From Kitasatospora atroaurantiaca (GTDB taxonomy: Bacteria > Actinomycetota > Actinomycetes > Streptomycetales > Streptomycetaceae): a DNA stretch of 64,000 nt. This document shows positions 7,464-16,487 of this stretch, one piece after another. Location of the stretch: contig NZ_VIVR01000001.1 of the NCBI RefSeq assembly GCF_007828955.1, positions 1,612,001 through 1,676,000 of the forward strand, written 5' to 3'. How positions within the stretch are numbered: the first letter of the stretch is position 1; every line of letters starts with the position of its first letter. The translations under genes were made by a program, and so were the position numbers. The notes under the pieces were generated by a model. It was not told the origin of the DNA, did no database searches, and saw only the letters and a program-made list of their open reading frames with translations.

Positions 7464-9971
7464 GTGCGTTCCGTCGGGCTCGAACTGCCGGTCCGTACCG
7501 CCGTGCCGCCGCTGCACGCCGCGCTGGCCTCGCGCGGGGTGGCCGTGCTGGCGGCGCCGCCCGGAACGGGCAAGACCACGCTGGTGCCACTGGCGCTGGC
7601 CGGGCTGGTCGACGCCCTGCCGGGGCCCTCGCGCCGGGTGCTGGTGGCCGAGCCGCGTCGGCTGGCCGTCCGGGCGGCGGCGCGGCGGATGGCCTGGCTG
7701 CTGGGCTCGCCGGTCGGTACGGAGGTCGGCTTCACCGTGCGCGGGGAGCGGCGGACGGGGCCGCAGACCGTGGTGGAGGTGGTCACCACCGGGGTGCTGC
7801 TGCAGCGGCTGCAACGTGATCCGGAGCTGGGCGGCGTCGACGTGGTGGTCCTGGACGAGTGCCACGAGCGGCACCTGGACGCCGACACCGCGCTCGCCTT
7901 CCTGCTGGACGTCCGGGCGGCGCTGCGGCCCGAGCTGCAGGTGGTCTGCGCCTCCGCCACCTCGGACACCGAGGCCTGGGCCGAGCTGCTCGGTGGCGAG
8001 GACGGGCCGGCACCGGTGATCGAAGCACACGGCGTCTCGCACGCCGTCGAGGTGGTCTGGGCGCCCCCGCCGCGCCCCGTTCGCCCGCCGCAGGGGACGC
8101 GGACCGACCCGCTGCTGCTGGAGCACGTGGCGGCGACGGTCCGGCGGGCGCTCGCGGAGCGGGAGGGGGACGTCCTCTGCTTCCTGCCGGGTGTCGGCGA
8201 GATCGCCCGGGTCGCCGGGATGCTGTCCGTCCCGGGCGTGGCGGTACTGCAGCTGCACGGGCAGGCTCCGCAGGCGGTCCAGGACGCGGCGCTGGCGGTC
8301 TCGGAGGGGCGGCGGGTCATCCTGGCCACCTCGGTGGCCGAGTCCTCGTTGACCGTGCCGGGCGTGCGGGTGGTGGTGGACTGCGGGCTGGCCCGCGAGC
8401 CCCGTACCGACCACGCGCGCGGCCTCGCCGGGCTGGTCACCGTACGGTCCTCGCTCGCGGCCGGGCGCCAGCGGGCGGGGCGGGCCGGGCGGGAGGCTCC
8501 GGGCACCGTCTACCGCTGCTGGGCCGAGGTGGAGGACGCCCGGGCGGTGCCCTTCCCGACCCCGGAGATCGCACTGGCCGACCTCACCTCGTTCGCGCTC
8601 CAGGCCGCCTGCTGGGGCGATCCGGACGCGCGCGGGCTGGCGCTGCCCGACCGGCCGCCGGCGGGTGCGATGGCGGCGGCCCACCGGACCCTCCTCGCCC
8701 TCGGCGCGGTCGACGCTGACGGCCGCGCCACAGAGCGCGGCGTACGGATCGCGCGCACCGGGCTGCACCCCCGACTCGCCCGTGCGCTGCTGGACGGCGC
8801 GGAGCTGGTGGGCTCACGGCGCGCGGCGGAGCTGGTGGCGCTGCTCTCGGAGGAGCCGCCCCGGGCGCTCGGCGACGATCTGCACGCCGTCTGGCGCGCT
8901 GTGCGCGGGGGACGCGACCCCTACGCGGGGCGCTGGCGCGAGGAGGTGCGACGGCTGCGCGCCGGGGACACCCCGGAGACCGCACTGTCGGACCGGGTCG
9001 CGGCAGGCCTGGTGGTCGCGCTGGCCCACCCGGAGCGGATCGCGCGGGCGCGGTCGGCGGAAGGCCCGTATCTGATGGCCTCCGGGACGGCGGCCGAGGC
9101 CGGGCCCGGCTCGGCGCTCGCCGGGGTCGAGTGGCTGGCGGTGGCCGTCGCGGACCGGCCGGCGGGATCGCCGTCGGCGCGCATCCTGCGGGCCGTGGCC
9201 ATGGACGAGGACACCGCGCGGCTGGCCGGCGCCTCGCTGCTGGCGACCCGCGAGGAGGTCAGCTGGGCGGGCGGGCGGCGCGGCGATCTGGTAGCCCGAC
9301 GGGTGGAGGCGCTGGGCGCGGTCGAGCTCACCTCGATACCGCTGGCCGACCCGGATCCGGCGCTGGTGCGGGACGCGCTGCTCGACGGGCTGGCTCGCGA
9401 GGGGGTGGGCTCGGTGCTCCGGTGGCCGGCGGAGGCGGTGGGCCTGCGGGAGCGGCTGGCCTTCCTGCACCGGACGCTCGGCGCGCCGTGGCCGGACGTG
9501 AGCGAGGGGGCGCTGCTGACCGCCGACTGGCTGGAGCCGGAGCTGTCGAGGGCCCGGCGCCGCAGCGACCTGGAGCGCATCGACACGGCCGCCGCGCTTC
9601 AGCGGCTGCTGCCGTGGGCGACGGGTGAGGCCGGTCGGCTGGACGAGCTGGCGCCCGAGCGGATCACCGTACCCAGCGGTTCCCGGATCCGGGTGGACTA
9701 CTCCGGGGACCGGCCCGTGCTCGCGGTCAAGCTGCAGGAGCTGTTCGGCTGGCAGGCGGCGCCCGCCCTGGCGGGCGGCCGGGTGCCGCTGACGGTCCAT
9801 CTGCTCTCCCCCGCCGGCCGCCCGGCCGCGGTGACGGGCGACCTGGCCTCCTTCTGGCGCGACGGCTACCGCGCCGTCCGCGCCGACCTCCGCGGCCGCT
9901 ACCCCCGCCACCCCTGGCCCGAGGACCCCACCACGGCGGAGCCGACCAGGCGGGCCAACCCACGGCGGTGA
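7464..9971 (+). CDS. hrpB: ATP-dependent helicase HrpB
   Basis: This 835-residue DEAH-box helicase has Walker A APPGTGKTT near residues 32-40, the Walker B/DEAH-like DECHERH near residue 130, motif III SATSD, the motif VI-like QRAGRAGR region and the C-terminal HrpB domain (FWRDGYRAVRADLRGRYPRHPW). HrpB is a DExH nucleic acid helicase found in many bacteria with no settled cellular role. The GTG at 7464 lies three bases past the methyltransferase TGA and is preceded by GGGG. An upstream in-frame start at 7389 would overlap the methyltransferase and is less likely. Its stop is four bases from the convergent gene at 9976. Confidence 0.9.
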   Translation: MRSVGLELPVRTAVPPLHAALASRGVAVLAAPPGTGKTTLVPLALAGLVDALPGPSRRVLVAEPRRLAVRAAARRMAWLLGSPVGTEVGFTVRGERRTGPQTVVEVVTTGVLLQRLQRDPELGGVDVVVLDECHERHLDADTALAFLLDVRAALRPELQVVCASATSDTEAWAELLGGEDGPAPVIEAHGVSHAVEVVWAPPPRPVRPPQGTRTDPLLLEHVAATVRRALAEREGDVLCFLPGVGEIARVAGMLSVPGVAVLQLHGQAPQAVQDAALAVSEGRRVILATSVAESSLTVPGVRVVVDCGLAREPRTDHARGLAGLVTVRSSLAAGRQRAGRAGREAPGTVYRCWAEVEDARAVPFPTPEIALADLTSFALQAACWGDPDARGLALPDRPPAGAMAAAHRTLLALGAVDADGRATERGVRIARTGLHPRLARALLDGAELVGSRRAAELVALLSEEPPRALGDDLHAVWRAVRGGRDPYAGRWREEVRRLRAGDTPETALSDRVAAGLVVALAHPERIARARSAEGPYLMASGTAAEAGPGSALAGVEWLAVAVADRPAGSPSARILRAVAMDEDTARLAGASLLATREEVSWAGGRRGDLVARRVEALGAVELTSIPLADPDPALVRDALLDGLAREGVGSVLRWPAEAVGLRERLAFLHRTLGAPWPDVSEGALLTADWLEPELSRARRRSDLERIDTAAALQRLLPWATGEAGRLDELAPERITVPSGSRIRVDYSGDRPVLAVKLQELFGWQAAPALAGGRVPLTVHLLSPAGRPAAVTGDLASFWRDGYRAVRADLRGRYPRHPWPEDPTTAEPTRRANPRR

Positions 9972-9975
9972 CCGT

Positions 9976-10473
9976 CTAGCGGACGGTGGAACCGGACGGG
10001 GACGGGCGGGGCATGGGCGTGAGGCTCCTGACCGGGTCGCAGGTCATGATCTCCCCGGCCGCGTTCCTCGCACACGAAGGGCCGGGCGCGACCTTGACGC
10101 CGTTGCAGTTGCAGTTGTCGGTGCCCGGACTGATTTCGGTGGCCGGTTTCTTCGTGGCCCGGCGTGTGGTCGTCGCCGCAGCGGGAGCCGGTGCCTCGGT
10201 GGTCGGCTCGGCGCCGGGAGACGGCGACAGGCTGAGCGAGGGAGACGGCGACGGGCTGGGCGCCGGATCAGGGGTGGCCGAAGCGGCCGACGGCGCTGCC
10301 TGCACCACGGCGGGCAGATTCCGGAGGGTCGGCCCCTGCCCGGCCGTGGCCCAACCGGCAACAGCTACGAGCACCAGCGCCCCTACCGCGGCGGCCGCCG
10401 CCAGACGTATCCGGCCCGCTCGGTCCTTGGTCACCTCGGCCGGACCCGGCTGCTCGTTCTCGCTCTGCGACAT
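9976..10473 (-). CDS. Membrane-anchored protein with Pro/Ser-rich stalk, function unknown
   Basis: This 165-residue protein has a cytoplasmic start of about 22 residues, one membrane helix (LAAAAAVGALVLVAVAGWA, about 23-42), a Pro-Ser-Thr-Ala-rich stalk to about residue 115, and a small extracytoplasmic end holding four cysteines (NCNCNGVKV, PSCARN, MTCDP). The architecture suggests a surface-exposed anchored domain. I do not recognise the family. It ends four bases from hrpB tail-to-tail and lies downstream of polA, separated by a terminator. Confidence 0.7.
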   Translation of the reverse strand: MSQSENEQPGPAEVTKDRAGRIRLAAAAAVGALVLVAVAGWATAGQGPTLRNLPAVVQAAPSAASATPDPAPSPSPSPSLSLSPSPGAEPTTEAPAPAAATTTRRATKKPATEISPGTDNCNCNGVKVAPGPSCARNAAGEIMTCDPVRSLTPMPRPSPSGSTVR

Positions 10474-10543
10474 GCCCTCACCCCACGCGGTGCCCGCCGC
10501 GCTGACTGCGCGGCTCAGGCCGCGCGGATCCTAGCGGCCGGGC

Positions 10544-10578
10544 CCGGCACGGGAGCACAGCGGGTGCCCCCGTGCCGG
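10544..10578 (-). terminator. polA terminator hairpin
   Basis: CCGGCACGGG at 10544-10553 pairs perfectly with CCCGTGCCGG at 10569-10578 across a 15-nt loop, 16 bp past the polA stop on the minus strand. There is no U-run, as is common in streptomycetes. A second 7-bp hairpin (GCGCGGC, TCAG loop) lies at 10508-10525. Confidence 0.65.
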
Positions 10579-10593
10579 TGGTCTGACGGCGCG

Positions 10594-13338
10594 TCAGTGC
10601 GCCGCCACCTCCCAGTTGGGGCCGACGCCTACGGAGACGTCGAGGGGGGCGCGGAGCGGGTAGGCGCCGGCCATCTGCTCGCGGACGATGGACTCGACCT
10701 GCTCGCGCTCACCCGGGGCGAGCTCCAGGACGATTTCGTCGTGCACCTGGAGCAGCATCCGGGAGCGGAGCTGAGCCTCCGTCAGGGCGCGGTCGACGTG
10801 CAGCATGGCGATCTTGACGATGTCGGCGGCCGAGCCCTGGATGGGGGCGTTGAGGGCCATCCGCTCGGCCATCTCGCGGCGCTGGCGGTTGTCGCTGGTC
10901 AGGTCGGGCAGGTAGCGGCGGCGGCCGAGCAGGGTCTCGGTGTACCCGGTCGCGCGGGCCTCCTCGACCACGCGCTGCAGGTACTCGCGGACGCCGCCGA
11001 AGCGCTCGAAGTAGGTGTCCATCAGACCCTGGGCCTCGGCCGGCTTGATGCCGAGCTGCTGGGAGAGCCCGTACGCGGAGAGCCCGTACGCGAGGCCGTA
11101 GGACATCGCCTTGATCTTGCGGCGCATCTCGGCGTCGACCGCACCGTTGGAGACGTTGAAGACCTGGGAGGCGACGGTGGTGTGCAGGTCCTCGCCGCTG
11201 GCGAAGGCCTCGGTCAGGGCCTCGTCCTCGGAGAGGTGCGCCATGATGCGCAGCTCGATCTGGGAGTAGTCGGCCGTGAGCAGCGACTCGTAGCCCTCGC
11301 CGACGACGAAGGCGCGGCGGATCATCCGGCCCTCCTCGGTGCGGACGGGGATGTTCTGCAGGTTCGGGTCCTGCGAGGAGAGGCGGCCGGTGGCGGCGAC
11401 CATCTGGTTGAAGGTGGTGTGGATGCGGCCCTGCGGGGAGACCGTCTTGAGCAGGCCCTCGACGGTGGTGCGCAGCTTGGCCTGGTCCCGGTGGCGGAGC
11501 AGGATGACGGGCAGCTCGTTGGTGGTCTGGGTGGCCAGCCAGGTGAGGGAGTCCGCGTCGGTGGTGTAGCCGGTCTTGATCTTCTTGGTCTTGGGCAGCC
11601 CGAGCTCGCCGAAGAGGATCTCCTGCAGCTGCTTGGGCGAGCCCAGGTTGAAGGGGTGGCCGACGGCGGCGTGCGCCTCCTCGACGACCCGCTGGATCTC
11701 GGCGGCGAACTGGGACTCGATGGTGGTGAGCCACTCGCGGTCGGCGGCGATGCCGGTGCGCTCCATCCGGGCGAGCAGCTCGGCGATGGGCAGCTCCATC
11801 TCCTGCAGCAGCTCGGTGGCGCCGACCTCGGCGAGCCGGGTCTCGAAGTACGCGGCGAGGTCGAGGACGGCGCGGGCCTGGGTCATCAGGGCCTGGGCAC
11901 CGGCGGTGGCGTCGTGCTCGGGTGCGTCGAAGGAGAGCTGGCCGCTCTCGGCGGCAGCGGCGGGGGCCAGCGAGCGGGCGAGGTACTCCTCGGCGAGGAC
12001 GTCCAGGGTGAAGGTGCGCCGGCCGGGCTTCTCGAGGTAGGCGGCGAGGGCGGTGTCGGCGGTGACGCCGGCGATCTGCCAGCCCTGCTCGGCGAAGGCG
12101 CGCATCACCTGCTTGGCGATGTGCAGGGCCTTGGGGCGCTTGGCGTCGGCGAGCCAGGCGGCGAAGGCGCGCTCGTCGGCCTCGGCGAGCTCGGCCGGGT
12201 CGAACCAGGCGGCCGTCTCCCCCGTGGCGAGGGCGATCTCCTGGACGCGGCCGGAGCCGAGCGCCCACTCGTAGACCGCGGCGACGGCGACCATGCCCTG
12301 GGCGTGCTCGTCGAGCCAGGCGGCGAGTGCGCCGGCCTCGGTGAGCAGCTCGCCCTCGACGGCGACGCCGGGGGCGGTCTCCACCTCGGCGGCGAGCTCG
12401 GCGCCGGCCGGGTCGACGCCGTAGACGCGCTCGCGGAAGTTGGGGTTGCGGAACTCCAGCGCCTCCAGCAGCTGGCCGACGGCCTCCCGGTCGAACGGGG
12501 TGCGGGCCAGGTCGCCGACGCCGAGCGGGAGTTGGACGTCCCGGACCAGCTCGGTGAGCACGCGGTTGCGCTTGACGGAGTCGAGGTGCTCGCGGAGCTT
12601 CTCGCCGATCTTGCCCTTGACCTCGTCGGCGCGGGCGACCAGCTCGTCGAAGGAGCCGAACTGGTTGACCCACTTCGCGGCCGTCTTCTCGCCGACGCCG
12701 GGGATACCGGGCAGGTTGTCGGACGGGTCACCGCGCAGGGCGGCCAGGTCGGGGTACTGGTTCGGCGTCACGCCGTACTTCTCGGAGACCTTCTCCGGGG
12801 TGTAGCGGGTGAGCTCGGAGACGCCCTTGGTGGGGTAGAGCACGGTGACGTGGTCGCTGACCAGCTGGAGCGCGTCGCGGTCGCCCGTGACGATGAGGAC
12901 CTCGAAACCGTCGGCGGCGGCGGCCGTGGCCAGGGTGGCGATGATGTCGTCGGCCTCGAAGCCCTCGACGGTCATCCGCGGGATCCGCATGGCGTCCAGC
13001 AGTTCGCCGATCAGGCCGACCTGGCTCTTGAACTCGTCGGGCGTCTTGGCGCGGTTCGCCTTGTAGTCGGGGAACTCCTCGGAGCGGAAGGTCTTGCGGG
13101 AGAGGTCGAAGGCCACGGCGAGGTGGGTGGGCTGCTCGTCCCGCACGGTGTTGGCGAGCATCGAGGCGAAGCCGTAGATCGCGTTGGTGGTCTGGCCGGT
13201 GGTGGTGTTGAAGTTCTCCACGGGCAGGGCGAACCATGCCCGGTAGGCCATGGAATGCCCGTCGAGCAGCATCAGCCGGGGGCGCTGCCCCGAGCCCGCG
13301 CCACCCGCCGCACTCTTAGCTGCACTCTGCGTAGCCAC
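10594..13338 (-). CDS. polA: DNA polymerase I
   Basis: The N-terminal 5'-nuclease domain opens RPRLMLLDGHSMAYRAWFAL and includes the helix-hairpin-helix GDPSDNLPGIPGVGEKTAAK. The polymerase domain has motif A ADYSQIELRIMAHLSEDEAL, motif B KIKAMSYGLAYGLS and motif C QVHDEIVLEL. The middle domain lacks the DTE carboxylates of an active 3'-5' exonuclease, so proofreading is probably absent, as in other actinobacterial Pol I enzymes. It fills gaps in repair and Okazaki-fragment processing. I prefer the GTG at 13338 (914 residues, GGACG upstream). The frame also allows GTG at 13365, adding nine residues. It neighbours rpsA as in mycobacteria. Confidence 0.96.
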   Translation of the reverse strand: MATQSAAKSAAGGAGSGQRPRLMLLDGHSMAYRAWFALPVENFNTTTGQTTNAIYGFASMLANTVRDEQPTHLAVAFDLSRKTFRSEEFPDYKANRAKTPDEFKSQVGLIGELLDAMRIPRMTVEGFEADDIIATLATAAAADGFEVLIVTGDRDALQLVSDHVTVLYPTKGVSELTRYTPEKVSEKYGVTPNQYPDLAALRGDPSDNLPGIPGVGEKTAAKWVNQFGSFDELVARADEVKGKIGEKLREHLDSVKRNRVLTELVRDVQLPLGVGDLARTPFDREAVGQLLEALEFRNPNFRERVYGVDPAGAELAAEVETAPGVAVEGELLTEAGALAAWLDEHAQGMVAVAAVYEWALGSGRVQEIALATGETAAWFDPAELAEADERAFAAWLADAKRPKALHIAKQVMRAFAEQGWQIAGVTADTALAAYLEKPGRRTFTLDVLAEEYLARSLAPAAAAESGQLSFDAPEHDATAGAQALMTQARAVLDLAAYFETRLAEVGATELLQEMELPIAELLARMERTGIAADREWLTTIESQFAAEIQRVVEEAHAAVGHPFNLGSPKQLQEILFGELGLPKTKKIKTGYTTDADSLTWLATQTTNELPVILLRHRDQAKLRTTVEGLLKTVSPQGRIHTTFNQMVAATGRLSSQDPNLQNIPVRTEEGRMIRRAFVVGEGYESLLTADYSQIELRIMAHLSEDEALTEAFASGEDLHTTVASQVFNVSNGAVDAEMRRKIKAMSYGLAYGLSAYGLSQQLGIKPAEAQGLMDTYFERFGGVREYLQRVVEEARATGYTETLLGRRRYLPDLTSDNRQRREMAERMALNAPIQGSAADIVKIAMLHVDRALTEAQLRSRMLLQVHDEIVLELAPGEREQVESIVREQMAGAYPLRAPLDVSVGVGPNWEVAAH

Positions 13339-13511
13339 GTCAACGTCCGTTCCTGCCGATTCCACTGCCGGACACCGATCCTATGGCCCGCCACCGACAA
13401 CGCCGCAGACGACGCCGGGCAGGGCCCGTCCGCACCCGCCCGGGCCGGTCGTACGATCACAGGCACAACCAGAAGGCACAACGACGTGACCCTAGAAACG
13501 GCAGGAGCACC

Positions 13512-13964
13512 ATGACCGACGCGGCCCCGGTTCTGAAAGTCCCGCAGGACGTCATCGACCACTTCGCGAAGCTCGGCGTCGACCCGTCGACCTTCTCGGG
13601 CGGACACCTGGGCGACCGGCTCGGCATCCGGATCGTCGAGGCGTCCGGGGACCGCGTGGTCGGCACCATGCCGGTCGAGGGCAACCAGCAGCCGTACGGG
13701 CTGCTGCACGGCGGGGCGTCCGCCGCGCTGGCGGAGACGCTCGGATCGATCGGCGCGATGCTGCACGCCGGGCCCGGGCGGTACGCGGTCGGCGTCGACC
13801 TGAACGCGACCCACCACCGCTCGGCCACCTCCGGCCTGGTCACCGGGGTGGCCACCGCCGTCTTCAAGGGGCGCACCGCCGCCACGTACGAGATCGCGAT
13901 CACCGACGACACCGGTAAGCGGATCACCAGCTGCCGGCTGACCTGCATGCTGCGGGATCTGTAA
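13512..13964 (+). CDS. PaaI-like hotdog-fold acyl-CoA thioesterase
   Basis: This 150-residue single hotdog domain contains LLHGGASAALAET, the HGG motif of the PaaI/4HBT thioesterases, near residues 62-74, and ends with the usual beta strands (ITSCRLTCML). Such enzymes hydrolyse aromatic or medium-chain acyl-CoA thioesters in the cytoplasm, and the substrate here is unknown. The ATG at 13512 has an AGGAG ribosome site seven bases upstream, which decides the start over longer upstream frames. It is divergent from polA. A palindromic repeat at 13998-14073 follows. Confidence 0.88.
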   Translation: MTDAAPVLKVPQDVIDHFAKLGVDPSTFSGGHLGDRLGIRIVEASGDRVVGTMPVEGNQQPYGLLHGGASAALAETLGSIGAMLHAGPGRYAVGVDLNATHHRSATSGLVTGVATAVFKGRTAATYEIAITDDTGKRITSCRLTCMLRDL

Positions 13965-13997
13965 GAACGTCCGCCTCTCATGGCAGCGGGTAACCAC

Positions 13998-14073
13998 AGG
14001 GGCGCGGGGAACGGCGCGCAGCGGTAGGGCACAGGCCGGTGCCTTCCGGTCTCGCGCAGTTCCTCGCGCCCCT
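13998..14073. repeat. Streptomycete intergenic palindromic repeat
   Basis: Two 21-nt arms, AGGGGCGCGGGGAACGGCGC... at 13998-14018 and ...GCAGTTCCTCGCGCCCCT ending at 14073, pair with few mismatches around a 34-nt loop. It is the same family as 620-722 and 56743-56819. It lies 30 bp after the thioesterase stop and probably stops its transcription. Confidence 0.7.
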
Positions 14074-14169
14074 AGAGGTTGCCCAGCTGCCTACCCGCGG
14101 AGCCTCCGGCCGTCCTTCTGTTTGGCCACCGCCATGTCTGGGCAGGCAGTGGCCAGACGAGGGGGCGGC

Positions 14170-14799
14170 ATGTCCGGTACTGGGCACGGGAGCGAACAGC
14201 CCGGCGGGTCCTACGGCGCCCTCGGCCCAGTCGAGGCGGCCGAGGGCGCGAAGGTCGTGCCGCACGCCCCCCTTCCGCGCCGCGGGCTGACCCGCCGTCA
14301 GTGGTACGCGCTCGCCGCCCTGCTGCTGGCCGGCGGCACGCTGCTGGTGGCCCGGCACGCCGCCGACCGCCCGGCCCAGGCGGCCAACTCCCCTCCCCCG
14401 TACCCCGTTCAGGTGTCCGGCTTCAGCTACGGCGGCCAGCTGCGCGAAGCCGCCCCCGGCGGCCACGAGTTCACGCTCCGGGTGCTGGCCACGGCCACCG
14501 GGCCCTTCCCGTACGAGATCGTCGAGGCGCACCAGAGCTACCGGGGGATCACCACCACGGTGGTCGGCACGGCCCTGCCGCGGACGGTGGAACCCGGCCG
14601 CCAGGTCGAGTTCGACGTCGTGTACCTCGTCACCGACTGTGCGGCCGCACCACGCGACGCGGGCCTGCCCTTTCTCGATGTAACGCTACGTAACACGCGC
14701 GCAATCCAGACAGTGAGTCAGATTCTGGGAGACGGCTACGCCCGTGACCTGTCCAGAAACCTGCATATCACCTGCCCGGATTCCGGTATCCGGACGTAA
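14170..14799 (+). CDS. Membrane-anchored protein of unknown function
   Basis: This 209-residue protein has a glycine-rich cytoplasmic start, a basic RRGLTRRQW stretch, one membrane segment (YALAALLLAGGTLLVA, about residues 47-65) and an extracytoplasmic beta-rich domain of about 140 residues (QVSGFSYGGQL, FTLRVLATATGPFPYEIV, RQVEFDVVYLVTDC) ending with a second cysteine in HITCPDSG. This resembles an immunoglobulin-like fold, with a possible Cys-Cys disulfide. ATG 14170 follows GAGGGGGCGG. An upstream in-frame ATG at 14122 is less well placed. I cannot name a family. Confidence 0.7.
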   Translation: MSGTGHGSEQPGGSYGALGPVEAAEGAKVVPHAPLPRRGLTRRQWYALAALLLAGGTLLVARHAADRPAQAANSPPPYPVQVSGFSYGGQLREAAPGGHEFTLRVLATATGPFPYEIVEAHQSYRGITTTVVGTALPRTVEPGRQVEFDVVYLVTDCAAAPRDAGLPFLDVTLRNTRAIQTVSQILGDGYARDLSRNLHITCPDSGIRT

Positions 14800-15128
14800 C
14801 CGCCCGTTTCACCGCTCCCGGACACCTGTGTCCGCTATCCGGACATGCCCGGTGTTACCAGGCTTTCTGCCACCTCCACCCTTCCGTGACCCGAGACCGC
14901 CCGTAGCACCCGGTGTCCGGTAAGGCTGAAACGATCAGCATGTGAGATTACGGCGGCATGCTCGCATAACAAGAGAATCACAGCCTGCCCACACCCCTGC
15001 CCGAGTCGCCGAACGCGTTCTAGAGTCACGGCCAGTCACCGCGCCAAATGGATTGGGCCTGGCCCCAGCGCGCGACCCGGCACCCCGCCAGTTCCGGCCC
15101 GGTGCTTTTCCTCAGAAAGGGAACCCTC
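14800..15128. other. livK upstream region with clustered palindromes
   Basis: This 329-bp stretch has no supported gene. GGACAC-CT-GTGTCC (14820-14833) overlaps TGTCCG-N5-CGGACA (14829-14845), with further CCGG-containing copies nearby at about 14781 and 14912. These may terminate the gene at 14170 or bind a regulator of the liv operon. A TAGAGT at 15021-15026 could be a -10 element for livK, but no good -35 accompanies it. Confidence 0.4.
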
Positions 15129-16355
15129 GTGCGTAATCGTTCACTCCTTGTCGTGAGCATCGCAGTCGCCGGAGCGCTCACCCTGTCGGCCTGCGGCTCG
15201 CGCGGTGAGAACAAGAGCGGCTCCGAGGACGCCGGCGGCACCGTCGTCACCATCGGCGTCGACGCCCCGCTCACCGGCCCGCTCTCCGCGCTCGGCCTGG
15301 GCATCCAGCACTCCACCGAGCTCGCGGCGAAGATCGCCAACGACACCAAAGAGGTTCCCGGCGTCACCTTCAAGGTGAAGGCCCTGGACGACAAGAAGTC
15401 CCCCCAGGAAGGCCAGCAGAACGCCACCGCCCTGGTCGCCGACAAGACCGTCCTCGGCGTGGTCGGCCCGCTGAACTCGGGCGTCGCCCAGTCCATGCAG
15501 CAGGTCTTCGAGTCCGCCAACCTGGTCGAGATCTCCCCCGCCAACACCAACCCGGCGCTGACCCAGGGCGAAAAGTACGACACCGAGAAGAAGCGCCAGT
15601 TCAAGACCTACTTCCGGACCGCCACCACCGACGCGATCCAGGGCCCCTTCGCCGCTCAGTACGCCTACACGGACCTGAGCAAGAAGAAGGCCTACCTGAT
15701 CGACGACAAGAAGACCTACGGCGTCGGCCTGGTCGCGGCCTTCCAGAAGGAGTTCACCAAGCTCGGCGGCTCCATCGCCGGCTCGGACCACATCGACGAG
15801 AACAACCTCGACTTCTCGGCCGTCGCCACCAAGGCCAAGGCCGCCGGCGCCGACATCATCTACTACGGCGGCGAGTACCCGCAGTCCGGCCCGCTGACCG
15901 ACCAGCTCAAGAAGGCCGGCGTCACCGTCCCGGTCATGGGCGGCGACGGAATGTACGACCCCGAGTACATCAAGAAGGCCAACAACAACGCCAACGGCGA
16001 CCTGGCCACCTCGGTCGGCGCGCCGGTCGAGCAGCTCGACTCCGCCAAGAAGTTCGTGGCCGACTACAAGGCCGCCAACTACTCCGACCCGTACGCCGCC
16101 TACGGTGGCTACTCCTACGACGCCGCCTGGGCCATCATCCAGGGCGTCAAGGCCGTCGCCGCCGCCAACAACGGCAAGCTGCCCGCCGACGCCCGCGGCA
16201 AGGTCGTCGAGGCCATGAGCAAGGTCAGCTTCAACGGCGTCACCGGCAAGGTCGCCTTCGACGAGTACGGCGACGCCGTCAACAAGCAGCTCACCGTGTA
16301 CGCCGTCAAGGACGGCGCCTGGACGGTCGCCAAGACCGGCACCTACGGCGGCTGA
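15129..16355 (+). CDS. livK: Branched-chain amino acid ABC transporter substrate-binding lipoprotein
   Basis: This 408-residue type I periplasmic-binding-fold protein has a signal peptide (RNRSLLVVSIAVAGALT) and lipobox LSAC, so Cys is lipidated and anchors it outside the membrane. The mature part opens VVTIGVDAPLTGPLSALG, typical of Leu/Ile/Val-binding (ANF/Peripla_BP_6) proteins. GTG at 15129 follows AGAAAGGGAA, and the longer frame from 15048 has no such site. It supplies substrate to the LivH/M/G/F importer encoded downstream. A strong hairpin before livH likely lowers expression of the membrane genes relative to this one. Confidence 0.93.
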   Translation: MRNRSLLVVSIAVAGALTLSACGSRGENKSGSEDAGGTVVTIGVDAPLTGPLSALGLGIQHSTELAAKIANDTKEVPGVTFKVKALDDKKSPQEGQQNATALVADKTVLGVVGPLNSGVAQSMQQVFESANLVEISPANTNPALTQGEKYDTEKKRQFKTYFRTATTDAIQGPFAAQYAYTDLSKKKAYLIDDKKTYGVGLVAAFQKEFTKLGGSIAGSDHIDENNLDFSAVATKAKAAGADIIYYGGEYPQSGPLTDQLKKAGVTVPVMGGDGMYDPEYIKKANNNANGDLATSVGAPVEQLDSAKKFVADYKAANYSDPYAAYGGYSYDAAWAIIQGVKAVAAANNGKLPADARGKVVEAMSKVSFNGVTGKVAFDEYGDAVNKQLTVYAVKDGAWTVAKTGTYGG

Positions 16356-16392
16356 CCCAGCAGCAGTACCGGCAACACCACGAACCACCCGG

Positions 16393-16419
16393 CGGGGGCG
16401 CTGCGAACCAGCGCCCCCG
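16393..16419 (+). terminator. Attenuating hairpin between livK and livH
   Basis: An 11-bp perfect GC stem (CGGGGGCGCTG at 16393-16403, complement at 16409-16419) with a CGAAC loop lies 38 bp past the livK stop and 69 bp before the livH start. It has no U-run. Such hairpins usually let binding-protein mRNA exceed that of the permease genes. Confidence 0.7.
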
Positions 16420-16487
16420 TCGTGCGCCACCGGTTCGAGCAACCCCACACAGCGAACCCCCAACCGAACCCCCTCGGAGGCCCAGCG

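Noticed and set aside
10564..13515. 983-codon plus-strand frame opposite polA
   Set aside because: Composition is Val/Gly/Asp/Leu-rich noise typical of the antisense of a high-GC gene; polA on the other strand has every family motif.
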